A stretch of 21,727 bases of DNA from Actinomyces sp. (GTDB lineage: Bacteria > Actinomycetota > Actinomycetes > Actinomycetales > Actinomycetaceae): assembly GCA_012837655.1 (NCBI GenBank), contig DUQT01000205.1, positions 1 to 21,727 on the forward strand, written 5' to 3'. A model generated the notes under the pieces. The model searched no databases. It saw only the letters and a program-made list of their open reading frames with translations, and was not told the DNA's origin. A program made the position numbers and the translations under genes. Below, in pieces: positions 1-8,164 of the stretch. The first letter of the stretch is position 1. Each line of letters begins with the position of its first letter.

Positions 1-129
1 GCGTTCTACTCCGAGAACTGCCTGGTTGACCAGGACTTCGCTCGCGATCCGTCGAAGACCGTTGGTGAAGTACTCAAGGCTGAAAACGCTGAGGTAACGA
101 AGTTCGTTCGTTTCCAGGTTGGAGCCTAA
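1..129 (+). CDS. tsf: Elongation factor Ts, C-terminal end (partial)
   Basis: Only the last 42 codons are present, in frame 1 from the first base and ending at TAA 127-129. EF-Ts is the cytosolic nucleotide-exchange factor that regenerates EF-Tu-GTP. The visible tail reads FYSENCLVDQDFARDPSKTV, followed by a segment ending KFVRFQVGA. This matches the EF-Ts C-terminus, where 'L-x-DQ-x-FV/A-xDP-x-KTV' leads into 'I-x-x-F-x-RF-x-VG'. The location directly upstream of pyrH and frr is the classic bacterial rpsB-tsf-pyrH-frr order and supports the call. A strong hairpin follows the stop, so pyrH probably has its own promoter. The start of the gene is outside the window. Confidence 0.95.
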   Translation, partial: AFYSENCLVDQDFARDPSKTVGEVLKAENAEVTKFVRFQVGA

Positions 130-141
130 CTAAACCTGACT

Positions 142-178
142 GTGTGGCCCCGTCCTTTTCACAAGGGCGGGGCCACAC
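142..178 (+). terminator. Terminator hairpin after tsf
   Basis: A 16-bp stem (142-157 with 163-178, one T-G wobble) closes a 5-nt loop. The core arms are GTGTGGCCCCG and CGGGGCCACAC. It starts 13 nt after the tsf stop. There is no T tract after it, which is common for actinobacterial hairpin terminators. It very likely ends the rpsB-tsf transcript. Confidence 0.85.
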
Positions 179-180
179 GT

Positions 181-315
181 CAACTCACGCTAAACTAATA
201 CATAAGTCCGACCAGGTAGGTTCCACCTCATCAGGTGCGCATAGAGCCTCTAAGGTCGAGGTAACACAAGGAAACTGATCTGGTTTAGAAGACCAGTAGT
301 TGGAAGGCAACGTTA
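181..315 (+). other. pyrH leader region
   Basis: This 135-bp gap holds no convincing gene. TAAACT at 191-196 is a possible TAnnnT -10 box but has no good -35. Short inverted repeats are visible: CACCT/AGGTG around 224-236, and CTGGT (280-284) with ACCAG (292-296), the latter just upstream of the pyrH ribosome binding site (GGAAGG, 302-307). Whether these structures regulate pyrH cannot be told from sequence alone. Confidence 0.35.
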
Positions 316-1059
316 ATGACTGAAAACCCCGGCCAACCAAGGCGCGTTCTACTAAAACTTTCCGGTGAAGTATTTGGAGGCGGTGCCATTGGACTCGACC
401 CCGCGGTGGTTTCAGGCATAGCAGCCCAAATCGCAGCAGCCGTACGTGAAGGCGTCCAGGTCGCGGTAGTCGTTGGTGGAGGTAACTTCTTCCGCGGTGC
501 CGAACTTTCCCAGCACGGACTTGATCGCGCTCGCGCGGACTACATGGGAATGCTCGGAACCGTGATGAACGCTCTGGCCCTGCAGGATTTCTTGGAGCAG
601 GAGGGCGTTACGACCCGAGTGCAATCCGCGATCTCAATGCGCCAGGTTGCTGAGCCCTACATTCCGCTGAAAGCGATTCGCCACCTTGAAAAGGGGCGGG
701 TAGTTGTGTTCGGCGCTGGCGCCGGCCTACCGTACTTCTCTACGGACACGGTATCTGCGCAACGCGCCCTAGAAACGCGTTGTTCGGAGCTACTTGTAGC
801 TAAGAATGGGGTTGATGGGATATACACCGCAGATCCGCGGACAAACCCCGACGCTGAAAAACTTGATTTTGTAACTTACAGTGACGCGCTGGTACGCGGC
901 CTCAAGGTCGTGGACGCGGCGGCGTTCTCTCTGTGTCAGGACAATAATTTGAATATGCGCGTGTTCGGCATGAACGAACCCGGCAACGTCACCTCCGCGC
1001 TTCTTGGCCAGAAGATCGGTACGTTGGTGGCAAATGAAGAATCTAAAGAGGAGAACTAA
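316..1059 (+). CDS. pyrH: UMP kinase (uridylate kinase)
   Basis: Cytosolic, normally hexameric enzyme that phosphorylates UMP to UDP with ATP, the committed step of pyrimidine nucleotide supply. The 247-aa product belongs to the amino-acid-kinase fold family. Visible motifs are KLSGE (residues 14-18, phosphate loop), GGGNFFRG (54-61), the ADYMGMLGTVMN segment (about residues 74-85) and, near the C-terminus, VVDAAAFSLCQDNN, the family's usual 'D-x-x-A-x-SLC-x-DN' element. Length is normal. The ATG start is supported by GGAAGG 8 nt upstream. Its stop is 3 nt before frr. Family members are usually feedback-regulated by UTP and GTP; no allosteric site was assigned here. Confidence 0.97.
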   Translation: MTENPGQPRRVLLKLSGEVFGGGAIGLDPAVVSGIAAQIAAAVREGVQVAVVVGGGNFFRGAELSQHGLDRARADYMGMLGTVMNALALQDFLEQEGVTTRVQSAISMRQVAEPYIPLKAIRHLEKGRVVVFGAGAGLPYFSTDTVSAQRALETRCSELLVAKNGVDGIYTADPRTNPDAEKLDFVTYSDALVRGLKVVDAAAFSLCQDNNLNMRVFGMNEPGNVTSALLGQKIGTLVANEESKEEN

Positions 1060-1062
1060 CAA

Positions 1063-1620
1063 ATGATCGAGGATGCTCTACTAGAAGCCGAAGACGGCAT
1101 GGAAAAGGCCGTCGCTGCAACGAAGAGGGAATTCGGCAACATCCGTACCGGGCGTGCAAACCCGGAGATGTTTAACTCCATCCTCGTTGACTACTACGGC
1201 GCTCCGACTCCGCTTCAGCAGCTCGCTTCCGTGCAGATCCCGGAAGCCCGCATGGTCCTTGTCAGCCCGTACGATCGTGGCGCTTTCCAGGACATCATCA
1301 CTGCGATTCGTGAGGCCGATCTGGGTGTCAACCCAACCGATGACGGCAATGTAATCCGATGCACGCTTCCGGCTCTGACCGAGGAGCGCCGTAAGGACTA
1401 CGTCAAGCAGGCTCGTTCCCGCGCTGAGGAGGGCCGCATCTCGATCCGCAATGAGCGTCGCACCGCCAAGGAAGAGCTCGAACGCATCAAGAAGGATGGC
1501 GAGGCCGGCGAGGACGAAGTTGAGCGCGGCGAAAAGCAGCTGGAAGAACTCACTAAGAAGTATGTCCAGATGGTTGACGATGAGCTCGAGGCTAAGGAAA
1601 CGGATCTAATGACCGTCTAG
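1063..1620 (+). CDS. frr: Ribosome recycling factor
   Basis: The 185-aa product is the standard length for RRF, which works with EF-G in the cytosol to split post-termination ribosomes. The motif GNIRTGRANPEMF near residues 26-38 and the segment YYGAPTPLQQLASV are family signatures. The C-terminal half (ERRKDYVKQ onward) is rich in charged residues, consistent with the long three-helix bundle (domain I). The ATG follows a strong AAGAGGAG (1046-1053). With only 3 nt separating it from pyrH, the two are surely cotranscribed. Nothing unusual was seen. Confidence 0.97.
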   Translation: MIEDALLEAEDGMEKAVAATKREFGNIRTGRANPEMFNSILVDYYGAPTPLQQLASVQIPEARMVLVSPYDRGAFQDIITAIREADLGVNPTDDGNVIRCTLPALTEERRKDYVKQARSRAEEGRISIRNERRTAKEELERIKKDGEAGEDEVERGEKQLEELTKKYVQMVDDELEAKETDLMTV

Positions 1621-1645
1621 AGACGGTTCAAATACTGAGGCTGAA

Positions 1646-2515
1646 TTGGATTTACGACGAATTACCCATCCGGGTCCGACAGAAAACCATCAGCCTCTAC
1701 CTTCATCGGGGCGGGCAGGTAGAAACCTTCCAGCCGCGATTAGTGTAGGGGTTGGTCTGGCGGCTCTTGCACTGGTGACCCTATTTTTGTCATCGACTGC
1801 TTTCATGGTGCTCATCGTGGTTGCGGTGGTGCTTGCGTTGTGGGAGTTGGCAGGCGCGTTCGCCCGAATCAACCGGGAGCTCGTACTTGCCCCCGCGTGG
1901 GTCGGCGGCATCGGCATGGTGGTTAGCGCCAGATTTTTAGGTCTCGAGGCCGTGCTTGGCGCACTTACCCTTACGGTGGTTGCGGTCGTAATTTGGAAGC
2001 TGCTGGACGGCCCGACGGATCAGACGGTCCCAGATATTATGGTGACCACTTTTTCGCTGGTGTATATCCCGCTGATGGCTTCGTTTGTGGTGCTACTGCT
2101 AAATTCCCCGCACGGCGTTCCAGCGGTAATCACCTGGATCGCACTGAGTGTGGCAAATGACCTGGGTGGTTGGGCGTTTGGAATCATGTGGGGTAAGCAC
2201 CCGATGGCTCCAAAGATCTCTCCGAAGAAGTCTTGGGAGGGCTTCGCCGGCTCCCTCACATTCTCGATTGCAGTAGCTATAGGAACGATGATCTGGCTGG
2301 GAGGCTCCTGGTGGTGGGGCATCCCAATGGCGATCCTAACGACCATTGCGGCAACCACAGGCGACCTCGTCGAATCTTTAATTAAGCGCGACGTGGGGTT
2401 GAAGGACATGTCGAACCTGCTACCGGGGCACGGTGGTTTGATGGATAGGCTTGATTCCCTGCTGATGGTTGCTCCGATTGTTTATTTCTTTCTCAAGGTG
2501 GCGATTCCGTGGTAA
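1646..2515 (+). CDS. cdsA: Phosphatidate cytidylyltransferase (CDP-diacylglycerol synthase)
   Basis: Integral membrane enzyme that makes CDP-diacylglycerol from phosphatidate and CTP, the branch point for phosphatidylinositol, phosphatidylglycerol and cardiolipin. The 289-aa protein has a polar N-terminus of about 28 residues, then multiple hydrophobic segments. The diagnostic CDS signature is near the C-terminus (residues 244-270). It begins SLIKRDVGLKD and continues to LLPGHGGLMDRLD, giving the expected K-R, K-D, H-G-G and D-R-x-D residues. The start is the rare TTG at 1646, chosen because TGAGG (1636-1640) lies 5 nt upstream and the frame opens there. It overlaps rlmN by 7 nt, implying translational coupling. 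Confidence 0.95.
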   Translation: MDLRRITHPGPTENHQPLPSSGRAGRNLPAAISVGVGLAALALVTLFLSSTAFMVLIVVAVVLALWELAGAFARINRELVLAPAWVGGIGMVVSARFLGLEAVLGALTLTVVAVVIWKLLDGPTDQTVPDIMVTTFSLVYIPLMASFVVLLLNSPHGVPAVITWIALSVANDLGGWAFGIMWGKHPMAPKISPKKSWEGFAGSLTFSIAVAIGTMIWLGGSWWWGIPMAILTTIAATTGDLVESLIKRDVGLKDMSNLLPGHGGLMDRLDSLLMVAPIVYFFLKVAIPW

Positions 2516-3717
2516 ACCGTCCAAGGCGAACTGGTCGGCAGGTGATGCCGACTGACCAGGCTCCGGAAGGGGCCTTAACGAAAGACGCGAAGCCGATACT
2601 GTCGTTTGCTCCGCGCCGCAGAGGCAAGCCGCCAGCGCACCTAGCTGACCTAGATTTCGAGCAGCGCCAGAAGGTTCTGGTGGATGCGGGCCTCCCGAAG
2701 TTCCGCGCGGACCAGCTGTCTCGCCACTACTTCCAGCGCCATATCGCTGATCCTGCCCAGATGCCTGACCTGCCGAAATCAATGGTTGACCAGGTTGAGC
2801 AATCACTGATGCCGCCTTTGATTAAGAAGGTGCACACGCTTGAAACAGATGACGGGAAGACGCTGAAGCACCTGTGGGAGCTGTTTGATGGTTCCCGCGT
2901 CGAATCCGTTCTGATGCGCTACCCGAGTCGAACCACCCTGTGTATTTCTAGCCAGGCTGGTTGCGGAATGGCGTGCCCGTTCTGCGCGACCGGACAGATG
3001 GGGCTAACCAGGAATCTTTCCACCGCGGAAATTATTGAACAGGTCCGCATGGCCGCGCTCGCGTGTGAAAACGGAGACTTGGCTGGCGGTCCAACCCGAC
3101 TCAGCAACATTGTGTTCATGGGAATGGGGGAGCCGCTCGCAAACTACCGCGCGATCATCAACTCCCTGCAGCGCATGATCGAGGAACCCCCGCACGGATT
3201 CGGCCTGTCCGCACGCAACATTACGGTGTCAACCGTGGGGCTTGTGCCGGCAATCGATAAGCTGGCCGACCTCGGATACCCGGTAACGCTGGCAGTGTCA
3301 CTGCACGCGCCTGACGACGAACTTCGCGACGAGCTGATCCCGATCAACTCTCGTTGGAAAGTTGGCGAACTGTTGGACGCTGCGCGTCGCTACTTCGTGA
3401 AGACGGGCAGGCGCGTGTCAATCGAGTACGCCCTGATTAAGGACATGAACGACCACCCGTGGCGTGCGCAGCTTCTGGCAGATGAACTTAACAAGCGCGG
3501 TCACGGTTGGGCGCATGTGAATCCGATCCCACTGAATCCGACTCCGGGCTCGATTTGGACGGCTTCGACTTCCCGCGCGCAGAACGAATTCGTCGAAACA
3601 CTGCGTAATGCGGGTATCGTTACAACTATTCGTGATACACGTGGATCAGATATTGACGGTGCGTGCGGCCAGCTAGCGACCTCGGTCGCGAAGGAAGAGG
3701 AATCGAGCGATGAATGA
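2509..3717 (+). CDS. rlmN: Dual-specificity 23S rRNA/tRNA (adenine-C2)-methyltransferase
   Basis: Radical-SAM enzyme that makes 2-methyladenosine at 23S rRNA A2503 and tRNA A37, affecting fidelity and the peptide exit tunnel. The 4Fe-4S/SAM motif CGMACPFC gives Cys152, Cys156 and Cys159. GMGEP (205-209) is the SAM-binding GGE-type loop. Cys386 in SDIDGACGQL is the second catalytic cysteine that carries the covalent intermediate. These place it with RlmN rather than the C2/C8 methyltransferase Cfr, although full phylogeny was not done. GTG at 2509 has AAGGTGG 8 nt upstream. An alternative ATG at 2542 would remove 11 residues. It overlaps its neighbours on both sides (7 and 8 nt). Confidence 0.94.
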   Translation: MVNRPRRTGRQVMPTDQAPEGALTKDAKPILSFAPRRRGKPPAHLADLDFEQRQKVLVDAGLPKFRADQLSRHYFQRHIADPAQMPDLPKSMVDQVEQSLMPPLIKKVHTLETDDGKTLKHLWELFDGSRVESVLMRYPSRTTLCISSQAGCGMACPFCATGQMGLTRNLSTAEIIEQVRMAALACENGDLAGGPTRLSNIVFMGMGEPLANYRAIINSLQRMIEEPPHGFGLSARNITVSTVGLVPAIDKLADLGYPVTLAVSLHAPDDELRDELIPINSRWKVGELLDAARRYFVKTGRRVSIEYALIKDMNDHPWRAQLLADELNKRGHGWAHVNPIPLNPTPGSIWTASTSRAQNEFVETLRNAGIVTTIRDTRGSDIDGACGQLATSVAKEEESSDE

Positions 3718-4264
3718 CTTTTTCCCGACCTCTCGGTTTTACCAGAAGGGCTACAGCAAGGAAGAGGTAGACGAGTTCTTTAACTACGCTCGCGATGCTT
3801 ACGAGGGCGGAGTTCCGGCTTCTCAGTTCTCTTCAGAGCAGGTCCGCAGGGCGATGTTCCCGCTGAAACGCGGCGGGTATGACCCGGTAGTGGTTGACGC
3901 GGCACTCGACCGCTTGGAGGCCGCGTTCGTTTCCCGAGACCGCGCTGCACACGTTGCTGTAAACGGCGAGGAAGCGTGGTTGGATCACGTTGCAGACCGT
4001 GCAACGACACTGTACCCGCGCTTAATCCGCCCGGTTGGTGAGCGTTTCGCGCATCCAGAACCTGGCGAATCCGGCTACCGCATCAAGGAGGTCGACGCCT
4101 TCCTTGACCGCTTGGCTCGCTTCTTTGACGATGAGGAAGCCCTGCGCGCAGACGACGTGCGCCGGGTTGTTTTCCCAGCCGCGAAGGGCGAAGACGCATA
4201 CGTGGAAGGAACCGTCGACGCCTACCTTGCGCGCGTCGTTGAGATCCTTCTGGCCGTGGAGTAA
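3710..4264 (+). CDS. DivIVA-domain protein with two tandem modules
   Basis: The 184-aa soluble protein carries two short repeats of the DivIVA (DivI1A-type) pattern. The first is FYQKGYSKEEVDEFFNYARD at residues 10-29, followed by a 'VRRAMFPLKRGGYDPVVVDAALDRL' type helix pair. The second is GYRIKEVDAFLDRL in the middle, again followed by 'DVRRVVFP...VDAYLARV'. The pattern is thus a duplicated unit. Such domains are linked to polar growth and septum proteins (DivIVA/Wag31), but this protein lacks the long coiled-coil tail of true Wag31, so its cellular role is unknown. The ATG at 3710 is backed by AAGGAAGAGGAA (3691-3702). It overlaps rlmN by 8 nt and sits 2 nt before dxr. A DivIVA-domain gene at this place occurs in other actinobacteria as I recall. 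Confidence 0.85.
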   Translation: MNDFFPTSRFYQKGYSKEEVDEFFNYARDAYEGGVPASQFSSEQVRRAMFPLKRGGYDPVVVDAALDRLEAAFVSRDRAAHVAVNGEEAWLDHVADRATTLYPRLIRPVGERFAHPEPGESGYRIKEVDAFLDRLARFFDDEEALRADDVRRVVFPAAKGEDAYVEGTVDAYLARVVEILLAVE

Positions 4265-4266
4265 CC

Positions 4267-5472
4267 ATGCCCCGCCCTCTTTCACTTCTTGGATCAACAG
4301 GTTCGATAGGCACCCAAGCGCTTGATATTGTCCGCCAACATCCAGACAAGATGGAGGTCGTGGCTTTGGCGGCGGGAGGGGCAAATGTTGATCTGCTCCT
4401 GGATCAGGCCGCGGAATTTGAACCGCAGGTTATTGCGGTCGCATCCGGTAACGCAGCCGAAATCGCCCGGGAGATGCAGGACCGAAACATTAGGGCTGAA
4501 CTCCTGGTTGGTGCTGACGCCGTTACGCAGGCCGCTGGTTTGCTTGGTGACGACGGCGTTGTCCTGAATGGTGTTACCGGGGGAGTGGGGTTGGAACCCA
4601 CCCTGGCGGCCCTAAAATCTGGGGCGACGCTGGCGCTTGCAAACAAGGAATCTCTAGTGGTTGGTGCACCCCTGGTTCACGACGCGGTTCAGCGTCCGGG
4701 GCAGGTTGTACCAGTGGATTCGGAGCATTCCGCAATCGCGCAGTGCCTAGCCAGTGGCAAGCATGAAAAGGGACTCACGTCCCCAGTAGTGACGGGAAAG
4801 TCTGAGGTCGCACACCTCGTGCTCACGGCTTCGGGTGGCCCGTTCCGCGGTAAGACCCGCGCAGGTTTGAAAGACATCACCCCGCAGCAAGCACTAGACC
4901 ACCCGACCTGGGATATGGGCCCGGTCGTTACGATTAACTCGTCCACGCTTATGAACAAGGGCCTGGAACTAATCGAAGCGTACGTGCTGTTCGACATCGC
5001 TCCCGAGGACATTCAGGCGGTGATTCACCCGCAGTCGATCGTGCACTCCATGGTGACTTTCCGCGACGGAGCAACAATCGTCCAGGCCTCGCCGCCGGAC
5101 ATGCACCTGCCGATCGCGCTGTCGATGTCGTGGCCAGACCGCTGGGATGACATTGAGCCAGCGTGCGAGTGGTCCCAGCCGACCTCGTGGGACTTCGAAC
5201 CGGTTGACAATGAAACTTTCCCCGCTTTGAACCTTGCGCGCCACGCAGTAGCGGCCTCGAAAACGCATCCCGCAGTGATGAACGCCGCAAACGAGGTCTG
5301 CGTCGACGCCTTCATCAAGCAAAAACTTCCGTACCTGGCTATCGTTGACACCGTTGCAAAAGTTGTAGACGAACACGAGGGCGTTGCTAGCCCCGACCTC
5401 GAGAGTATTCTTGCTGTCCAGGAATGGGCGGTGAAACGAACCCGCGAACTAATTGGAGGAATCGCCAGGTGA
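4267..5472 (+). CDS. dxr: 1-deoxy-D-xylulose-5-phosphate reductoisomerase
   Basis: Cytosolic enzyme that converts DXP to 2-C-methyl-D-erythritol 4-phosphate with NADPH and a divalent metal, the first committed step of the MEP isoprenoid pathway. The 401-aa protein opens with the Rossmann motif GSTGSIG (residues 9-15). It then shows LANKESLV, the metal-site segment PVDSEHSAI, TASGGPF, INSSTLMNKGLE and HPQSIVHSM, all DXR signatures. Between the SEHSAI and SGGPF motifs lies a longer loop (KHEKGLTSPVVTGKSEV) than in many DXRs; I recall similar loops in Actinomyces-type enzymes. ATG follows a TGGAG 5 nt upstream. The stop overlaps the GTG of the protease gene by 4 nt. Confidence 0.96.
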   Translation: MPRPLSLLGSTGSIGTQALDIVRQHPDKMEVVALAAGGANVDLLLDQAAEFEPQVIAVASGNAAEIAREMQDRNIRAELLVGADAVTQAAGLLGDDGVVLNGVTGGVGLEPTLAALKSGATLALANKESLVVGAPLVHDAVQRPGQVVPVDSEHSAIAQCLASGKHEKGLTSPVVTGKSEVAHLVLTASGGPFRGKTRAGLKDITPQQALDHPTWDMGPVVTINSSTLMNKGLELIEAYVLFDIAPEDIQAVIHPQSIVHSMVTFRDGATIVQASPPDMHLPIALSMSWPDRWDDIEPACEWSQPTSWDFEPVDNETFPALNLARHAVAASKTHPAVMNAANEVCVDAFIKQKLPYLAIVDTVAKVVDEHEGVASPDLESILAVQEWAVKRTRELIGGIAR

Positions 5473-6710
5473 GCTACCTGATCGGGATTTTACTGACGAT
5501 CATCGCGCTGATGATTTCGGTGGCATTCCACGAACTTGGACACATGATTCCCGCCAAGAAGTTCGGCGTTTACGTACCCCAGTACATGGTCGGGTTTGGT
5601 CCTACGATTTACTCCAAGCAGATCGGCGAAACCGAATACGGCGTCAAGGCGATCCTGCTGGGCGGCTACGTGCGCTTGGCCGGCATGTTCGGCCCCGCGC
5701 ATGAAGGCACGCGCAAGGTGAACCGCAAGGGGCAGATCACGCTTGCGGAAGAAGCTCGCCAGGCGTCTTTGGAGGAACTTCCACCGGGTCGGGAAGACCA
5801 GGCATTCTATAAGCTTTCAGTCCCGAAGAAACTGACGGTCATGTTGGGCGGCCCGGTCGTGAACCTGCTCATGTCCATCGTGCTGTTCGCAATCATCATC
5901 ATGGGCGTTGGAATCACCATGCCGACCACGACGCTCGCGAATGTACCCGCCTGCATGGGTACTGAAAGCACCACCTGTAGCGATGAAGCACCGCCCTCGC
6001 CCGCATATGAAGCGGGACTGCGCGGTGGCGACACGATTGTGGAATGGAATGGACGCGCGACGAAATCTTGGAACGACGTCGTCGAGGCGATCGACAGTGC
6101 GGGAACGAAACCGGCTCCCGTCACGGTTGAGCGCGACGGGCAGCTGAAAGAATTCGAAGTCGGAACCATCGAATTTGAAGGCCGATCGGTCGCGGGAATT
6201 CAATCACAAGTGGCGCCCGTGCGCGGGGGAGTCGCGGAAGTTGCTGATATTTCATGGCAGACGTTCTCTGCGACTGCGCAGATTATCCTCGTGCTACCAA
6301 AGGCGGTTTGGAGCGTAGGTGAACAGCTATTTACCGACCAGGAACGCGACCCGAACTCCGTCCTATCAATCGTCGGCGTTGGCCGTTTAGCAGGCGAAGT
6401 TTCATCGGAGGGCGAGGGCGTTACTGTGGGAGACCGTGCGGTGATGCTTCTGAGCCTGTGGGCGTCGCTGAACATGGCACTGTTTGTCTTTAACCTCATA
6501 CCACTGCCGCCACTTGACGGCGGCCACGTCGCAGGAGCAATCTGGGAGGGCCTGCGCCGCACCTTCAACCGCATCACGGGTCGTCCAGATCCGGGGCCGG
6601 CTGACACCGCGCGACTGGTTCCGCTGACGCAGGTGGTGTTTGTACTGCTACTTGCAATGACGATCCTACTGATTGCCGCCGACATCATTAAGCCGATTAG
6701 CCTGCTGTAG
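5469..6710 (+). CDS. rip1: Site-2 intramembrane zinc metalloprotease (Rip1/RseP type)
   Basis: Polytopic membrane protease of the S2P family that cleaves anti-sigma factors and other single-pass proteins inside the membrane. From GTG 5469 the product is 413 aa. The first transmembrane helix holds HELGH (His21, Glu22, His25). A central PDZ-like region lies at about residues 160-235 (GLRGGDTIVEWNG is its core). The C-terminal helix region contains PLPPLDGGH with Asp350 as the third zinc ligand. I prefer GTG 5469 over an upstream ATG (5424) because GGAGGA lies 8 nt before it, the start overlaps the dxr stop as GTGA, and the protein then begins directly with its first membrane helix as in Rip1. 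The dxr-rip1-ispG order matches Mycobacterium. Substrates are unknown. Confidence 0.92.
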   Translation: MSYLIGILLTIIALMISVAFHELGHMIPAKKFGVYVPQYMVGFGPTIYSKQIGETEYGVKAILLGGYVRLAGMFGPAHEGTRKVNRKGQITLAEEARQASLEELPPGREDQAFYKLSVPKKLTVMLGGPVVNLLMSIVLFAIIIMGVGITMPTTTLANVPACMGTESTTCSDEAPPSPAYEAGLRGGDTIVEWNGRATKSWNDVVEAIDSAGTKPAPVTVERDGQLKEFEVGTIEFEGRSVAGIQSQVAPVRGGVAEVADISWQTFSATAQIILVLPKAVWSVGEQLFTDQERDPNSVLSIVGVGRLAGEVSSEGEGVTVGDRAVMLLSLWASLNMALFVFNLIPLPPLDGGHVAGAIWEGLRRTFNRITGRPDPGPADTARLVPLTQVVFVLLLAMTILLIAADIIKPISLL

Positions 6711-6811
6711 CGATTTTGGTTTTAGCAGGTAAAGTCATATATCAAATAGGGGTTAAGCATGAGCACACGGCTTAGCCTGAATAACCGATAAAACTGGGAG
6801 ATAATGTCACC
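6711..6811 (+). promoter_or_regulatory. rip1-ispG gap with weak promoter candidate
   Basis: This 101-bp AT-richer gap separates ispG from the upstream operon. TTGGTT (6716-6721) followed 16 nt later by TATATC (6738-6743) could be a weak promoter giving ispG extra transcription. Matches to consensus are partial and no hairpin terminator is seen after rip1, so read-through is also likely. Confidence 0.3.
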
Positions 6812-7960
6812 GTGACTAAAATTGCTCTTGGAATGCCAGAAATTAAAGAACCTCCATTTCCGCGCAAAAAAACGCGGCTCATTCACGTAGGTGATGTTCC
6901 AGTTGGCGGTGGCTCCCCAATCAGTGTCCAGTCAATGACGACTACTTTGACAACTGACATTGGCGCCACCTTGCAGCAGATCGCTGAACTTACCGCCGCG
7001 GGTTGCGACATTGTCCGCGTCGCCGTGCCGTCCGCAGATGATGCTGATGCACTACCGATCATTGTGCGTCAATCGACGATTCCAGTGATTGCAGATATTC
7101 ACTTCCAGCCCCGCTACGTCTTCAAGGCGATCGAAGCTGGCTGTGCTGCTGTACGCGTGAACCCGGGTAATATCCGCAAGTTTGATGACCAGGTCAAGGA
7201 CATTACAAAGGCCGCATCAGACGCTGGCGTGTCACTGCGCATTGGTGTTAATGCTGGATCTTTGGATCCGCGCCTGCTGAAGAAGTACGGCAAAGCCACC
7301 CCGGAGGCCCTGGCTGAATCCGCGATGTGGGAGGCGTCCCTGTTTGAGGAACATGACTTCCACGACTTCAAGATCTCGGTTAAGCACCACGACCCGGTTA
7401 CGATGATTCGCGCTTACGAGATCCTTTCTGAAAACGGCGACTGGCCACTGCACCTTGGTGTCACTGAGGCGGGCCCGCAGTTCCAGGGCACGATCAAGTC
7501 CGCGACCGCGTTTGGTGCGCTCTTGCGCCAAGGTATTGGTGACACGATTCGCGTGTCCCTGTCCGCCCCTCCGGTTGAAGAGGTCAAGGTCGGCATCGAA
7601 ATCCTGCAGTCCCTGGGCTTGCGCGAACGCACCCTTGAAATCGTGTCCTGCCCGTCGTGTGGCCGCGCACAGGTTGACGTGTTCACCCTGGCAAATGAAG
7701 TCACCGAAGGACTCAAGGACGTCACCGTTCCACTGCGCGTAGCCGTTATGGGATGCGTAGTAAATGGACCTGGCGAAGCGCGCGAGGCCGATCTTGGCGT
7801 CGCATCGGGTAACGGCAAGGGACAGATCTTCATTAAGGGTAAGGTCGTCGACACCGTTCCTGAGGACCAAATTGTTCCAGCGCTCATCAAGTACGCCGAA
7901 CAGGTAGCTGAAGAGATGGGACTAGAAGAAGGCTCCGGCGAAGTCGACGTAATCGCCTAA
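6812..7960 (+). CDS. ispG: 4-hydroxy-3-methylbut-2-en-1-yl diphosphate synthase (IspG/GcpE)
   Basis: Iron-sulfur enzyme of the MEP pathway that reductively opens the cyclic diphosphate MEcPP to HMBPP. The 382-aa protein has the bacterial two-domain layout: a TIM-barrel N-terminal part with SVQSMTTTLTTD and a C-terminal cluster domain. Cluster ligands are Cys280 and Cys283 (SCPSCGR) and Cys315 in GCVVNGPGE, with Glu322 as the fourth ligand known in the family. The start is GTG 6812 with GGGAG about 11 nt upstream, a little distant. ATG 6804 is out of frame. Together with dxr just upstream, two MEP genes flank the Rip1 protease. A perfect hairpin 44 nt after the stop probably ends the transcript. 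Confidence 0.96.
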   Translation: MTKIALGMPEIKEPPFPRKKTRLIHVGDVPVGGGSPISVQSMTTTLTTDIGATLQQIAELTAAGCDIVRVAVPSADDADALPIIVRQSTIPVIADIHFQPRYVFKAIEAGCAAVRVNPGNIRKFDDQVKDITKAASDAGVSLRIGVNAGSLDPRLLKKYGKATPEALAESAMWEASLFEEHDFHDFKISVKHHDPVTMIRAYEILSENGDWPLHLGVTEAGPQFQGTIKSATAFGALLRQGIGDTIRVSLSAPPVEEVKVGIEILQSLGLRERTLEIVSCPSCGRAQVDVFTLANEVTEGLKDVTVPLRVAVMGCVVNGPGEAREADLGVASGNGKGQIFIKGKVVDTVPEDQIVPALIKYAEQVAEEMGLEEGSGEVDVIA

Positions 7961-8004
7961 CACGGCTGACGCACGCGTCCGCGTGTAGTTTCTGCTTTCC
8001 TGCG

Positions 8005-8037
8005 TTTGACCGCCCGAATCCGGGCGGTCAAACCTTT
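8005..8037 (+). terminator. Terminator hairpin after ispG
   Basis: A perfect 12-bp stem, TTTGACCGCCCG (8005-8016) with CGGGCGGTCAAA (8021-8032), closes an AATC tetraloop and is followed by CCTTTATA. It is 44 nt after the ispG stop. The arms are GC-rich and symmetrical, and the U tract is short, as in the tsf terminator. Confidence 0.85.
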
Positions 8038-8164
8038 ATATAACCGTTTTCGAGCACTCGTTCAAGACCATTCAAGCGTTTACAGCGCCCCTTTCAATGA
8101 GATTCTGGGCTGAAAGTGCGGCTTTCGTTTCCACTTCGACACCTAACCCACTAGGCTGGTAGAC
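8038..8164 (+). promoter_or_regulatory. proS upstream region with leaderless-type promoter
   Basis: No gene is seen here. TAGGCT at 8152-8157 fits the actinobacterial -10 consensus TAnnnT and ends exactly 7 nt before the proS GTG. No Shine-Dalgarno sequence precedes that GTG. This geometry places transcription start at or next to the start codon, as in leaderless mRNAs. A clear -35 box was not found. A CTTTCA/TGAAAG pair around 8091-8116 could form a weak hairpin. Confidence 0.5.

Noticed and set aside
6200..6688. 162-codon - strand open frame over the rip1 3' half
   Set aside because: Antisense shadow of the PDZ and DGG region; low-complexity Ser/Pro/Arg product.
7232..7870. 212-codon - strand open frame over ispG
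   Set aside because: Antisense to the conserved cluster domain of IspG, with no independent support.
8033..8164. T-box or other riboswitch before proS
   Set aside because: No T-box sequence or specifier hairpin is visible, and the promoter seems to sit right at the start codon, leaving no leader.
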